Under the pieces are notes generated by a model. It was not told the DNA's origin. It made no database searches and worked only from the letters and a program-made list of their open reading frames with translations. From the NCBI GenBank assembly GCA_026224995.1, contig JAMFRX010000208.1, positions 1 to 7,797 on the forward strand: DNA of 7,797 nucleotides, written 5' to 3'. The first letter of the stretch is position 1. The number at the start of each line of letters is the position of its first letter. Source of the DNA: Puia dinghuensis (GTDB lineage: Bacteria > Bacteroidota > Bacteroidia > Chitinophagales > Chitinophagaceae). Positions 1 through 6,343 of the stretch are shown one piece after another. The translations under genes and the position numbers were made by a program.

Positions 1-546
1 ACTTCCATCATTGGGCCAAATGACGATATAATTATCCCCAGGAATTCAAAAAAGACCGATTGGGAAACAGAACTTGCCATTGTAATTGGAAAACGTGCGA
101 CTTATATCAGTGAAGATGATGCCATGAATTATGTGGCCGGTTATGTTATGCATAACGACGTATCTGAGCGCGAGTTTCAAATGGAACGTGGTGGAACCTG
201 GGATAAGGGAAAAGGCTGCGACACCTTCGCTCCGCTGGGCCCCTGGCTGGCCACTCCGGACGAGATAAAAGACGTCCATAACCTGCGGCTATGGCTTACC
301 GTCAACGGCAAGAAGATGCAGGACGGCACCACCGCCAACTTTATCTTCAACATCCCCTTCCTCCTCGCCTATACCAGCAAATTCATGACCCTCCTTCCTG
401 GCGACGTCATCTCTACCGGTACCCCGGCAGGCGTAGGACTGGGAATGAAACCCAACATATACCTCCAACCCGGGGACATCGTAGAGCTCGGCATCGACAA
501 CCTGGGCCAGTCCCGGCAAAAAGTAAAAGCATATAGCCATGCTTAA
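1..546 (+). CDS. FAH-family hydrolase, 2,4-diketo-3-deoxy-L-fuconate hydrolase type (5' end cut by window)
   Basis: The reading frame is open from base 1 and ends at TAA 544-546, giving 181 visible residues. Family members are about 280-290 residues, so roughly the first 100 are outside the window. Seen in the fragment: the metal-binding DWETELAIVIGK segment (Glu 22 and Glu 24 of the fragment), HNDVSERE (Asp 53 as third metal ligand), KGCDTFAPLGPW, and STGTPAGVGLG near the end. These are hallmark blocks of the fumarylacetoacetate hydrolase fold, which uses Mg or Mn to cleave C-C bonds in diketo acids. In the oxidative L-fucose route such an enzyme splits 2,4-diketo-3-deoxy-L-fuconate into pyruvate and L-lactate. 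The lactonase and short-chain dehydrogenase that follow support this. Related family members act on the L-rhamnonate analogue, or are ureidoglycolate lyases or acylpyruvases, so the substrate is inferred from context. It overlaps the next gene by 8 bases. Its first ~180 bases are markedly AT-richer than the rest. Confidence 0.88.
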   Translation, partial: TSIIGPNDDIIIPRNSKKTDWETELAIVIGKRATYISEDDAMNYVAGYVMHNDVSEREFQMERGGTWDKGKGCDTFAPLGPWLATPDEIKDVHNLRLWLTVNGKKMQDGTTANFIFNIPFLLAYTSKFMTLLPGDVISTGTPAGVGLGMKPNIYLQPGDIVELGIDNLGQSRQKVKAYSHA

Positions 547-1378
547 GATCGATTCGCACCAGCACTTCTGGAAATTCGATCCCATTAGGGATGCCTGGAT
601 CACTCCGGAGATGAGTGCCATCCAGCGGGATTTCCTCCCCGCCGACCTGCAGCCCCTGCTGGAGACGGCCGGAATCGACGGCTGCATCTCCGTCCAGGTC
701 GACCAGTCGGAAGACGATAACGAATTCATGCTGGAACAAGCCGATCACTACGACTTTATAAAAGGCATAGTGGGCTGGGTCAATCTACGCGACCCCCAGG
801 TGGAACAGCGCCTCGCCCACTACAAAACATATCCTAAGGTCAAAGGCTTTCGCCATGTCCTCCAAAGCGAACACGATCGGGCCTTCATGCTCAATCCGAA
901 CTTTAAACGTGGTATCAGCCTCCTGGAGTCCTTCGGCTATACCTACGACATCCTGATCTATCCCGATCAGCTGGGCTATGCCCGGGATTTCGTGGCAGCC
1001 TTCCCCAACCAGCCCTTTGTGCTCGACCATATCGCCAAGCCGCATATCAAGGACAGGTATATCACAGATGAATGGCGCGCCGCCATCCGGGCCGTAGCCG
1101 CACATGAGAACCTCTCCTGCAAGATCTCTGGAATGGTGACGGAAGCCGACTGGGCCAGCTGGAAGCCGGAACACTTCCGGGTCTACCTGGATACAATAGT
1201 CGAAGCCTTCGGTACCAACAGGATACTCTTCGGGTCGGACTGGCCGGTATGCCTCGTAGCGGCTTCCTACCAGCAGGTGCTGCAGATCGTCCAGGACTAT
1301 TTCTCTACGTTTTCAACAGACGAACAAGCTGCTTTCTTCGGTGGTAATGCAACAAAATTTTATAAATTAATTTTATAG
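539..1378 (+). CDS. Amidohydrolase-family sugar lactonase (L-fucono-/L-galactono-lactonase, COG3618 type)
   Basis: This 279-residue protein is the usual full length for the metal-independent or weakly metal-dependent COG3618 lactonases of the amidohydrolase superfamily (TIM-barrel fold, cytosolic). Seen: the N-terminal IDSHQHFW motif with His7 and His9, GIVGWVNL at 76-83, GFRHVLQ at 103-109, DHIAKPHI at 163-170 with His164, FGSDWPV at 231-237 with catalytic Asp234, and the C-terminal GNATKFYKL. Characterised relatives hydrolyse L-fucono-lactone, L-galactono-lactone and similar lactones to the open aldonic acid. The protein would therefore follow a sugar dehydrogenase that makes the lactone. 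The ATG at 539 lies inside the preceding gene (8-base overlap) and leaves only five residues before the conserved HQH, so a later start is impossible. No Shine-Dalgarno is visible; the upstream bases are A-rich. The 3' end is extremely AT-rich. L-rhamnonolactone is an alternative substrate. Confidence 0.88.
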   Translation: MLKIDSHQHFWKFDPIRDAWITPEMSAIQRDFLPADLQPLLETAGIDGCISVQVDQSEDDNEFMLEQADHYDFIKGIVGWVNLRDPQVEQRLAHYKTYPKVKGFRHVLQSEHDRAFMLNPNFKRGISLLESFGYTYDILIYPDQLGYARDFVAAFPNQPFVLDHIAKPHIKDRYITDEWRAAIRAVAAHENLSCKISGMVTEADWASWKPEHFRVYLDTIVEAFGTNRILFGSDWPVCLVAASYQQVLQIVQDYFSTFSTDEQAAFFGGNATKFYKLIL

Positions 1379-1381
1379 ATC
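1351..1381. other. AT-rich island at the lactonase/SDR junction
   Basis: Bases 1351-1378 contain 26 A/T out of 28, in an operon that is otherwise close to 60% GC. The stretch encodes the last residues of the lactonase (TKFYKLIL) and its TAG stop, and lies just before the ATG at 1382. It may simply keep the next start codon free of RNA structure. It also contains TAATTTTA (1368-1375), one base off the Bacteroidota -7 element TAnnTTTG. That would place transcription start almost on the ATG, with no convincing -33 element, so a promoter is not established. Confidence 0.35.
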
Positions 1382-2170
1382 ATGAATCTCGAACTAAAGG
1401 ACAAGGTCATCATCGTCTCCGGCGGCGCCAAAGGCATCGGCGAAGGCATCGTGAAGCTGCTGGCTGCAGAAGGCGCTACCCCTTTCATCATCGGCCGTAA
1501 TGAAGAGGATAACATAGCGACCCTCTCGGCAGTAGAAGCCGCCGGCGGCAAGGGCTTCCAGACCGTGGCCGAGCTCACCCAGCCCGGCGAGTGCGAAGCG
1601 GCGATAAAGACGGTCATCGAGCGCTGCGGCCGCATAGACGGCCTCGTCAACAACGCCGGCGTCAACGATGGGGTAGGGCTGGAGTCCGGCAGCTATAACG
1701 CCTTCTTGGCTTCCCTGCACAAAAACCTCGTCCATTATTACCTGCTGGCCCATCACGCCCTGCCCTCCCTCATCCGGACAAAAGGCGCTATCGTCAACAT
1801 CAGCTCCAAGACGGCCGAAACGGGCCAGGGCGGAACCAGCGCCTATGCGGCGTCCAATGGTGGCCGTAATGCCCTCACCCGCGAGTGGGCCGTAGAGCTC
1901 CTCAAATATGGCATCCGCGTCAACGCTATCATCGTAGCGGAATGCTGGACCCCGCTCTATGAGCGCTGGATCAGCACTCTTCCAAACCCGGAGGCCAAGC
2001 TGGAAGTCATCACAAAGAATATTCCGCTCGAGAACCGGATGACGACATCGGAAGAGATCGCCAACATGACGGCCTTTCTCCTTTCCAGGCGGTCCAGCCA
2101 TACCACCGGTCAGCTCATCCATGTCGACGGCGGCTACGTCCACCTCGACCGTGCCCTGGCCAACGCATAA
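1382..2170 (+). CDS. Short-chain dehydrogenase (SDR), fucose/ketodeoxyfuconate-dehydrogenase-like, with Asn in place of catalytic Lys
   Basis: This 262-residue protein has a full-length classical SDR layout. Seen: cofactor loop SGGAKGIG (13-20), NNAG (90-93), Asn115 after helix 4, catalytic Ser142, Tyr155, and C-terminal HVDGGYVHLD. The normal YxxxK motif reads Y-A-A-S-N, so residue 159 is Asn (codon AAT, 1856-1858). The usual PG after beta-strand 6 is VAEC (185-188), followed by WTPLYERWI. Strand 2 ends in GRN with no acidic residue, which leans towards NADP(H); this is inference. By neighbourhood it should be L-fucose (or L-galactose) 1-dehydrogenase, making the lactone for the preceding gene, or 2-keto-3-deoxy-L-fuconate 4-dehydrogenase, making the substrate of the FAH enzyme. 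I cannot tell which. The altered active site makes even dehydrogenase activity uncertain. The ATG at 1382 follows the previous stop by 3 bases, and the cofactor loop begins 12 residues in, which supports this start. Confidence 0.85.
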   Translation: MNLELKDKVIIVSGGAKGIGEGIVKLLAAEGATPFIIGRNEEDNIATLSAVEAAGGKGFQTVAELTQPGECEAAIKTVIERCGRIDGLVNNAGVNDGVGLESGSYNAFLASLHKNLVHYYLLAHHALPSLIRTKGAIVNISSKTAETGQGGTSAYAASNGGRNALTREWAVELLKYGIRVNAIIVAECWTPLYERWISTLPNPEAKLEVITKNIPLENRMTTSEEIANMTAFLLSRRSSHTTGQLIHVDGGYVHLDRALANA

Positions 2171-2174
2171 CAAT

Positions 2175-3185
2175 ATGAAAACTCTTGTCTGCATACAACC
2201 CGGTGAGTTCGCCTACAAAGAATCGGACGCGCCCCTGGCGCGCCCGGGCCATACTATTCTCAAGATCCGCCGCGTCGGCATCTGTGGAACCGACCTTCAT
2301 GCCTTCGAAGGCACACAGCCCTTTTTCCAATACCCCCGTATCCTGGGCCACGAGCTGGCCGGCGACATCGTAGACCTGGACAAGGCCCCCGGCTTCCAGC
2401 CCGGCGAGGCCGTGACCATCATCCCGTATTACAGCTGCGGGACATGCATCGCCTGCCGCTCCGGCAAGCCCAACTGCTGTACCACCATCAAAGTCTGCGG
2501 CGTCCACATAGATGGCGGCATGGTAGAATACCTCTCCGTACCCTCGGATGCTCTCGTCCACGGCCGCGGCCTCACCCACGACCAGTTGGCCCTCATAGAA
2601 CCCCTGGCCATCGGCGCCCACGCCGTCCGCCGCGCGGCCATCCAGCCAGGCGAATTCGTGCTTGTAGTGGGCGCAGGCCCCATCGGGCTGGGCACAATGG
2701 AATCGGCCCGCATCGCCGGTGGCGAAGTCATCGCTATGGATATTAACGACGAACGGCTCCGCTTCTGCCGCGAGAGCCTCCACGTCCTCCATACGGTCAA
2801 CGCTACAGCCAACCCGCTGGAACAGATCAGACACCTCACCCGCGGAGACATGCCCACCGTCGTCATCGACGCCACCGGCAGCCGCAACGCCATCAACAAT
2901 GCCTTCCAGTACATGGCCCACGGCGCCAGATACGTCCTCGTCGGCCTCCAAAAAGGCGAGATCGCCTTCAGCCACCCGGAATTCCATAAACGCGAAGGCA
3001 CCCTCATGAGCAGCCGCAACGCCACCCGCGAAGACTTCGACAAGGTCATCGACGCCATGGAAAAAAAGCTGATCGACCCAACTACCTATATTACCCATCG
3101 GGTAAAATTCGACGAAGTAAAAGACAAATTCGCCTCCTGGCTCGACCCGGCCAACGGCGTGATCAAAGCAATGGTTGAACTATGA
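2175..3185 (+). CDS. Zinc-dependent medium-chain alcohol dehydrogenase, L-galactonate 5-dehydrogenase (LgoD/YjjN)-like
   Basis: A 336-residue MDR-family polyol/sugar-acid dehydrogenase. Seen: catalytic zinc ligands Cys37 (in GICGTD), His59-Glu60 (LGHE) and Glu142 (IEP); four structural-zinc cysteines Cys88, Cys91, Cys94 and Cys102; a Rossmann loop GAGPIGLG (166-173); and Asp189 at the end of the next strand, which favours NAD+ over NADP+. From memory, the GKPNCCTT...GVHIDGG block, the ATGSRNAI region and the SSRNATREDF segment resemble E. coli LgoD/RspB more than threonine or sorbitol dehydrogenase. LgoD oxidises L-galactonate to D-tagaturonate, the substrate of uxaB encoded downstream. L-fucose or L-fuconate oxidation is an alternative. 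An in-frame ATG at 2121 would add 18 Ser/Thr-rich residues and overlap the SDR gene by 50 bases. The ATG at 2175, 4 bases after the SDR stop, starts directly with the conserved MKTLVCIQPG strand and is preferred. Confidence 0.87.
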   Translation: MKTLVCIQPGEFAYKESDAPLARPGHTILKIRRVGICGTDLHAFEGTQPFFQYPRILGHELAGDIVDLDKAPGFQPGEAVTIIPYYSCGTCIACRSGKPNCCTTIKVCGVHIDGGMVEYLSVPSDALVHGRGLTHDQLALIEPLAIGAHAVRRAAIQPGEFVLVVGAGPIGLGTMESARIAGGEVIAMDINDERLRFCRESLHVLHTVNATANPLEQIRHLTRGDMPTVVIDATGSRNAINNAFQYMAHGARYVLVGLQKGEIAFSHPEFHKREGTLMSSRNATREDFDKVIDAMEKKLIDPTTYITHRVKFDEVKDKFASWLDPANGVIKAMVEL

Positions 3186-4204
3186 ATAAAAAAGTATTGT
3201 CATACGGTGAGCTCTTGCTCCGCATCTGCCCCGACGCCTACGGCGACTGGCTCATAGAGAATACCCTGCCCTTTTATGTCGGCGGCGCCGAGGCCAATGT
3301 AGCGACGGCCCTGGCCCTCTGGGGCACCCCATCGGCCTACATAACCGCATTGCCCGAAAACAGCATGACCCGCCAGCTCACCGCCTACCTGGAAAAAACA
3401 GGCATCGACACCTCCCGCATCCTCTATCAGGGCGATCGCCTTGGGCTCTACTACCTGCCGAAAGGAAAAGACCTCAAAAGCGCCGGCGTTATCTACGACC
3501 GTGCACATAGCTCTTTTTCCAATTTGCAGCCTAACACAATCGACTGGGATAAAATACTCACCGACATCAGCTGGCTGCACTTCAGCGCCATCTCGCCGGC
3601 GCTCAACAAAAATGCCGCCACGATCTGCAAAGAGCTGCTGGAAGCCGCCGGGCATAAACACATCACCATCTCCGTCGACCTTAACTATCGCGCCAAGCTC
3701 TGGCAATATGGCGCCGACCCCGCCGACATCATGCGCGATCTGGTACAGCACTGCGACCTCGTCATGGGCAACCTCTGGGCAGCGGAAAAAATGCTGGGTA
3801 TCCCCGTAGATGCCACGCTCACAACCGGCAAAAAAGAAGACTACCTGGAACATGCCCGCATCAGCAGCGAACAAATTATGAAGAAGTTCCCCAAGGTCCG
3901 GCACGTCGCCAAGACCTTCCGCTTCGACCACGGCGCCGCCGGCATCCGTTACTATACGACCATGTATCATGATAAGACCCTCTATCACTCCAGGGAGTAT
4001 GTCTCCGACACCATCCTGGACAAAGTAGGTAGCGGCGACTGTTTCATGGCGGGCTTGATCCACGGGCTCTGCAAAGGCCAGAAGGCGCAGGAGACCCTGG
4101 AATTCGCCACCGCCGCGGCCTATCAAAAATTATTCATCCCCAGCGATGCCACCGTCCAGCGGGCGGAGGAGATCCTGGAATTCATGAACACATATGAACG
4201 ATAA
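3182..4204 (+). CDS. kdgK: PfkB-family sugar kinase, 2-keto-3-deoxygluconate kinase
   Basis: This 340-residue ribokinase/PfkB-fold kinase phosphorylates 2-keto-3-deoxy-D-gluconate to KDPG using ATP in the cytosol. Seen: N-terminal SYGELLLRI strand, GGAEANVATALA (34-45) matching PfkB signature 1, the substrate-side DLNYR (166-170), the VMGN segment (194-197), and the C-terminal anion hole and base region VGSGDCFMAG (282-291) with catalytic Asp286. PfkB signature 2 normally begins DTxGAGD; here it is DKVGSGD, with Lys281 in place of the Thr and Ser284 in place of the Ala. Roughly 20-30 residues around 208-235 (charged, before the AKTFRFDHG strand) look like an insertion relative to short ribokinases; a similar length is common in Bacteroidota KDG kinases. 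It lies directly before KDPG aldolase and with uxaA/uxaB, which fixes the role better than sequence alone. The start overlaps the preceding stop as ATGA. A role as fructokinase is possible but unlikely here. Confidence 0.88.
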   Translation: MNKKVLSYGELLLRICPDAYGDWLIENTLPFYVGGAEANVATALALWGTPSAYITALPENSMTRQLTAYLEKTGIDTSRILYQGDRLGLYYLPKGKDLKSAGVIYDRAHSSFSNLQPNTIDWDKILTDISWLHFSAISPALNKNAATICKELLEAAGHKHITISVDLNYRAKLWQYGADPADIMRDLVQHCDLVMGNLWAAEKMLGIPVDATLTTGKKEDYLEHARISSEQIMKKFPKVRHVAKTFRFDHGAAGIRYYTTMYHDKTLYHSREYVSDTILDKVGSGDCFMAGLIHGLCKGQKAQETLEFATAAAYQKLFIPSDATVQRAEEILEFMNTYER

Positions 4205-4865
4205 GAAAGTCATTCTCCAGAGCATCCTCGGCCAGGGCATCCTCCCCCTCTTCTATTGGGAGAACCCTTCCGTCTGCCTCAAAGTCATCCAGACCCTTTA
4301 CAAAGCCGGCGTCAGGGCCGTTGAATTCACCAACCGCGGCGAGGCCGCCCTGGGCAATTTCAAGATACTGAAGAAAGCCCTCGCTGCAGAAGCGCCCGAC
4401 CTCTACCTGGGTATCGGCACGATCAAATCCGTGGCCGAGGCAAAAGCCTTCGTCGAAGCCGGCGCCGACTTCATCGTGTCGCCTATCATAAGCGCTCCTG
4501 TAGCCGCCGTCGCCGAAGCCGCGGGCCTCCTTTGGATACCGGGCTGCATGACGCCCACCGAGGTCTATCACGCCCAGGAGCTCAAAGCCGCCGCTATCAA
4601 GATCTTCCCGGCCAATATCCTCGGACCCGAATTCGTGAGCTCTATCCGGGAACTCTTCCGCGACCAGATCTTCATCCCCACAGGCGGGGTAGAGATCGAT
4701 GAGGACAATATCCGCGGCTGGTTCCGCTCCGGCGTTAGCGCCGTAGGCTTCGGCAGCCGCCTGATCAGCAAGGATATCCTGAAGACAGAGAACTATGAAC
4801 TCTTATATGTGAATACGCTCGAAGCTCTCAAGCTTACCAGGATGGTCATCAACGAAAAAATATGA
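4194..4865 (+). CDS. kdgA: 2-dehydro-3-deoxy-phosphogluconate (KDPG) aldolase / 4-hydroxy-2-oxoglutarate aldolase
   Basis: This 223-residue class I aldolase has the normal length for the family (TIM barrel, usually a trimer) and cleaves KDPG to pyruvate and glyceraldehyde-3-phosphate. Seen: VEFTNRG with Glu44 and Arg48 (the catalytic Glu and phosphate/carboxylate Arg of E. coli Eda), GIGTI (73-77), FIVSP (93-97), PGCMTPTE (116-123), the Schiff-base Lys136 in AIKIFPAN, and the phosphate-binding IPTGGV (161-166) and GFGSRL (185-190). All residues expected for catalysis are present. It completes the kinase/aldolase pair for KDG made by altronate dehydratase. Its ATG lies within the end of the kinase gene (11-base overlap, different frame). 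The purine-rich GGAGGA about 20 bases upstream is too far to be a ribosome binding site. The older name eda also fits; a 2-dehydro-3-deoxy-6-phosphogalactonate aldolase is less likely with uxaA beside it. Confidence 0.9.
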   Translation: MNDKKVILQSILGQGILPLFYWENPSVCLKVIQTLYKAGVRAVEFTNRGEAALGNFKILKKALAAEAPDLYLGIGTIKSVAEAKAFVEAGADFIVSPIISAPVAAVAEAAGLLWIPGCMTPTEVYHAQELKAAAIKIFPANILGPEFVSSIRELFRDQIFIPTGGVEIDEDNIRGWFRSGVSAVGFGSRLISKDILKTENYELLYVNTLEALKLTRMVINEKI

Positions 4866-6343
4866 GTATGCATCTCTCCAAAGAAAACCTCTCCTCCATC
4901 CACGCCTCCGGCGTCACCAAACCCGCGGAAGCGCTTTTCGCCCTGCCGGAAAAAGTGCTTCAGTTCGGTACCGGCGTCTTGCTGCGCGGGCTGCCCGATT
5001 ACTTTATCGACAAGGCCAACCGCAAGGGGCTGTTCAACGGCCGCATCGTCGTCGTTAAGTCCACGGACTCCGGCGACGCCGGCGCCTTCGACAGGCAGGA
5101 TGGACTCTATACCCTCTGCGTTCGCGGCATCCAGGACGGCCGTAAGGTTGAAGAGAACATCATCTGCTCGGCCATCAGCCGCGTCCTCTCCGCCCGTGAC
5201 CAATGGCAGGAGGTGCTCCGGCTCGCCCATAACCCGGACATGCAGATCATCGTATCCAATACCACGGAAGTCGGGATACAATTGGTAGAAGACGACATCC
5301 GCCGCATTCCTCCCGTCTCCTTTCCCGGAAAGCTCCTGGCCTTCCTCTATGAACGTTACCAGGCCTTCGACGGCAGCCCGGAATCGGGCATGGTCATCGT
5401 ACCCACGGAGCTCATCGTCGACAACGGAAAAAAACTGGCCGGTATCGTCAAAGAGCTGGCGCAGATTGCCCAGCTCTCTGCGGACTTCCTCGTCTGGCTG
5501 GAACAGCATTGCTCCTTCTGCTCCTCGCTCGTCGACCGTATTGTCCCCGGCAGGCCCGATGCGGCATCCCTGCAACAATTGACGCACGATCTTGGTTATA
5601 CTGATGACCTTCTTGCGATCTCCGAAGTCTACCGCCTCTGGGCGATCCAGGGAGATCAAAAGGTCAGGGACATCCTCTCCTTCGCCGCCGCCGACGAAGG
5701 CGTCGTCATCCAGCCGGACATCGAGATCTACCGCGAGCTCAAGCTGCGGCTGCTCAACGGCACCCATACCCTTAGCTGCGGCGTGGCCTTCCTCTCGGGT
5801 TTTACCACCGTCAAGCAGGCCATGGACGACTCCGCCTTCAGCACCTTTGTCGCCGACCTCATGCTTAAAGAAATAGCCCCGGCCATACCCTATGATGTTC
5901 CCCTGTCCGAGGCCCGGGATTTCGGCCTCAGCGTGCTGGATCGCTTTAGGAACCCGCAACTTCAGCATCAGTGGATAAGCATAACCATGCAGTATTCCTC
6001 GAAGCTCAAAAGCCGCGTCATCCCCGTCCTGCTCCGGCACTATCAGCAACATGCCACCCCGCCGGCACATGTAGCGCTGGGCTTTGCGGCCTATCTTCTG
6101 TTCATGCGTGGCGGGGCATACCCCGTCAAGGACGACAAGGGTGCACACTTTGCCCAATTATGGCAGCAATCCACGCCCGCAGAGCTCGTCAACAAGGCCC
6201 TGGGAGACGAATCCCTCTGGGGCGCCGACCTCACAAAGCTTCCCGGTTTCGAAACCGCCGTCCACGAAAACCTGGAAAACCTTATTAACAAAGGCGCAGT
6301 CACAACACTGGCCCAAGCCACTACAAAAACAATCACTTTATGA
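4862..6343 (+). CDS. uxaB: Tagaturonate reductase (altronate oxidoreductase), mannitol dehydrogenase family
   Basis: This 493-residue protein of the polyol-specific long-chain dehydrogenase family reduces D-tagaturonate to D-altronate with NADH. Seen: the nucleotide-binding FGTGVLLRG (35-43), SNTTEVGI (132-139), VPTELIVDNG (180-189), the family signature FCSSLVDRIVP (219-229), and the catalytic block KLRLLNGTH with Lys294, Asn299 and His302, at nearly the numbering known for mannitol dehydrogenase. SNTTEVG and PTELIVDNG are, to my knowledge, typical of UxaB rather than fructuronate reductase (UxuB) or mannitol dehydrogenases. Length agrees with E. coli UxaB (about 480). The start forms an ATGA overlap with the aldolase stop; a second in-frame ATG two codons later (4868) is an equally possible start. 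Placed between kdgA and uxaA, it needs a tagaturonate source: either uronate isomerase (not in the window) or the LgoD-like dehydrogenase at 2175-3185. Confidence 0.92.
   Translation: MSMHLSKENLSSIHASGVTKPAEALFALPEKVLQFGTGVLLRGLPDYFIDKANRKGLFNGRIVVVKSTDSGDAGAFDRQDGLYTLCVRGIQDGRKVEENIICSAISRVLSARDQWQEVLRLAHNPDMQIIVSNTTEVGIQLVEDDIRRIPPVSFPGKLLAFLYERYQAFDGSPESGMVIVPTELIVDNGKKLAGIVKELAQIAQLSADFLVWLEQHCSFCSSLVDRIVPGRPDAASLQQLTHDLGYTDDLLAISEVYRLWAIQGDQKVRDILSFAAADEGVVIQPDIEIYRELKLRLLNGTHTLSCGVAFLSGFTTVKQAMDDSAFSTFVADLMLKEIAPAIPYDVPLSEARDFGLSVLDRFRNPQLQHQWISITMQYSSKLKSRVIPVLLRHYQQHATPPAHVALGFAAYLLFMRGGAYPVKDDKGAHFAQLWQQSTPAELVNKALGDESLWGADLTKLPGFETAVHENLENLINKGAVTTLAQATTKTITL

Noticed and set aside
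2121..2174. Upstream in-frame ATG that would lengthen the zinc dehydrogenase by 18 residues
   Set aside because: It lies inside the SDR coding region, gives a low-complexity Ser/Thr-rich leader, and precedes the natural MKTLVCIQPG start found at 2175, 4 bases after the SDR stop.
3058..3068. A-AAA-AAG heptamer in the dehydrogenase gene, in the phase used by known -1 frameshift sites
   Set aside because: It simply encodes Glu-Lys-Lys, and no obvious stimulatory hairpin or upstream Shine-Dalgarno accompanies it. The -1 frame stays open almost to the gene end, but such open frames are common here because of codon bias. The normal frame gives the full family-length protein.
2115..3098. Long open - strand frame opposite the zinc dehydrogenase; similar frames at 1394-2194 and 3200-4126
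   Set aside because: Same codon-bias effect as opposite uxaB; the Gly/Ala/Asp/Val-rich translations match no family I recognise, and each overlaps a well-supported gene completely.
4165..4173. Purine-rich GGAGGA before the aldolase as a Shine-Dalgarno
   Set aside because: It is about 20 bases from the ATG at 4194, too far to position a ribosome, and is part of kinase codons (AEEI).
4793..6157. Very long open frame on the - strand opposite uxaB (454 codons)
   Set aside because: The + strand carries a protein with every expected uxaB motif. The heavy use of C-ending codons (GCC, GAC, CTC, ATC) removes antisense stop triplets, so long empty frames arise by chance. The antisense protein shows no recognisable domain.
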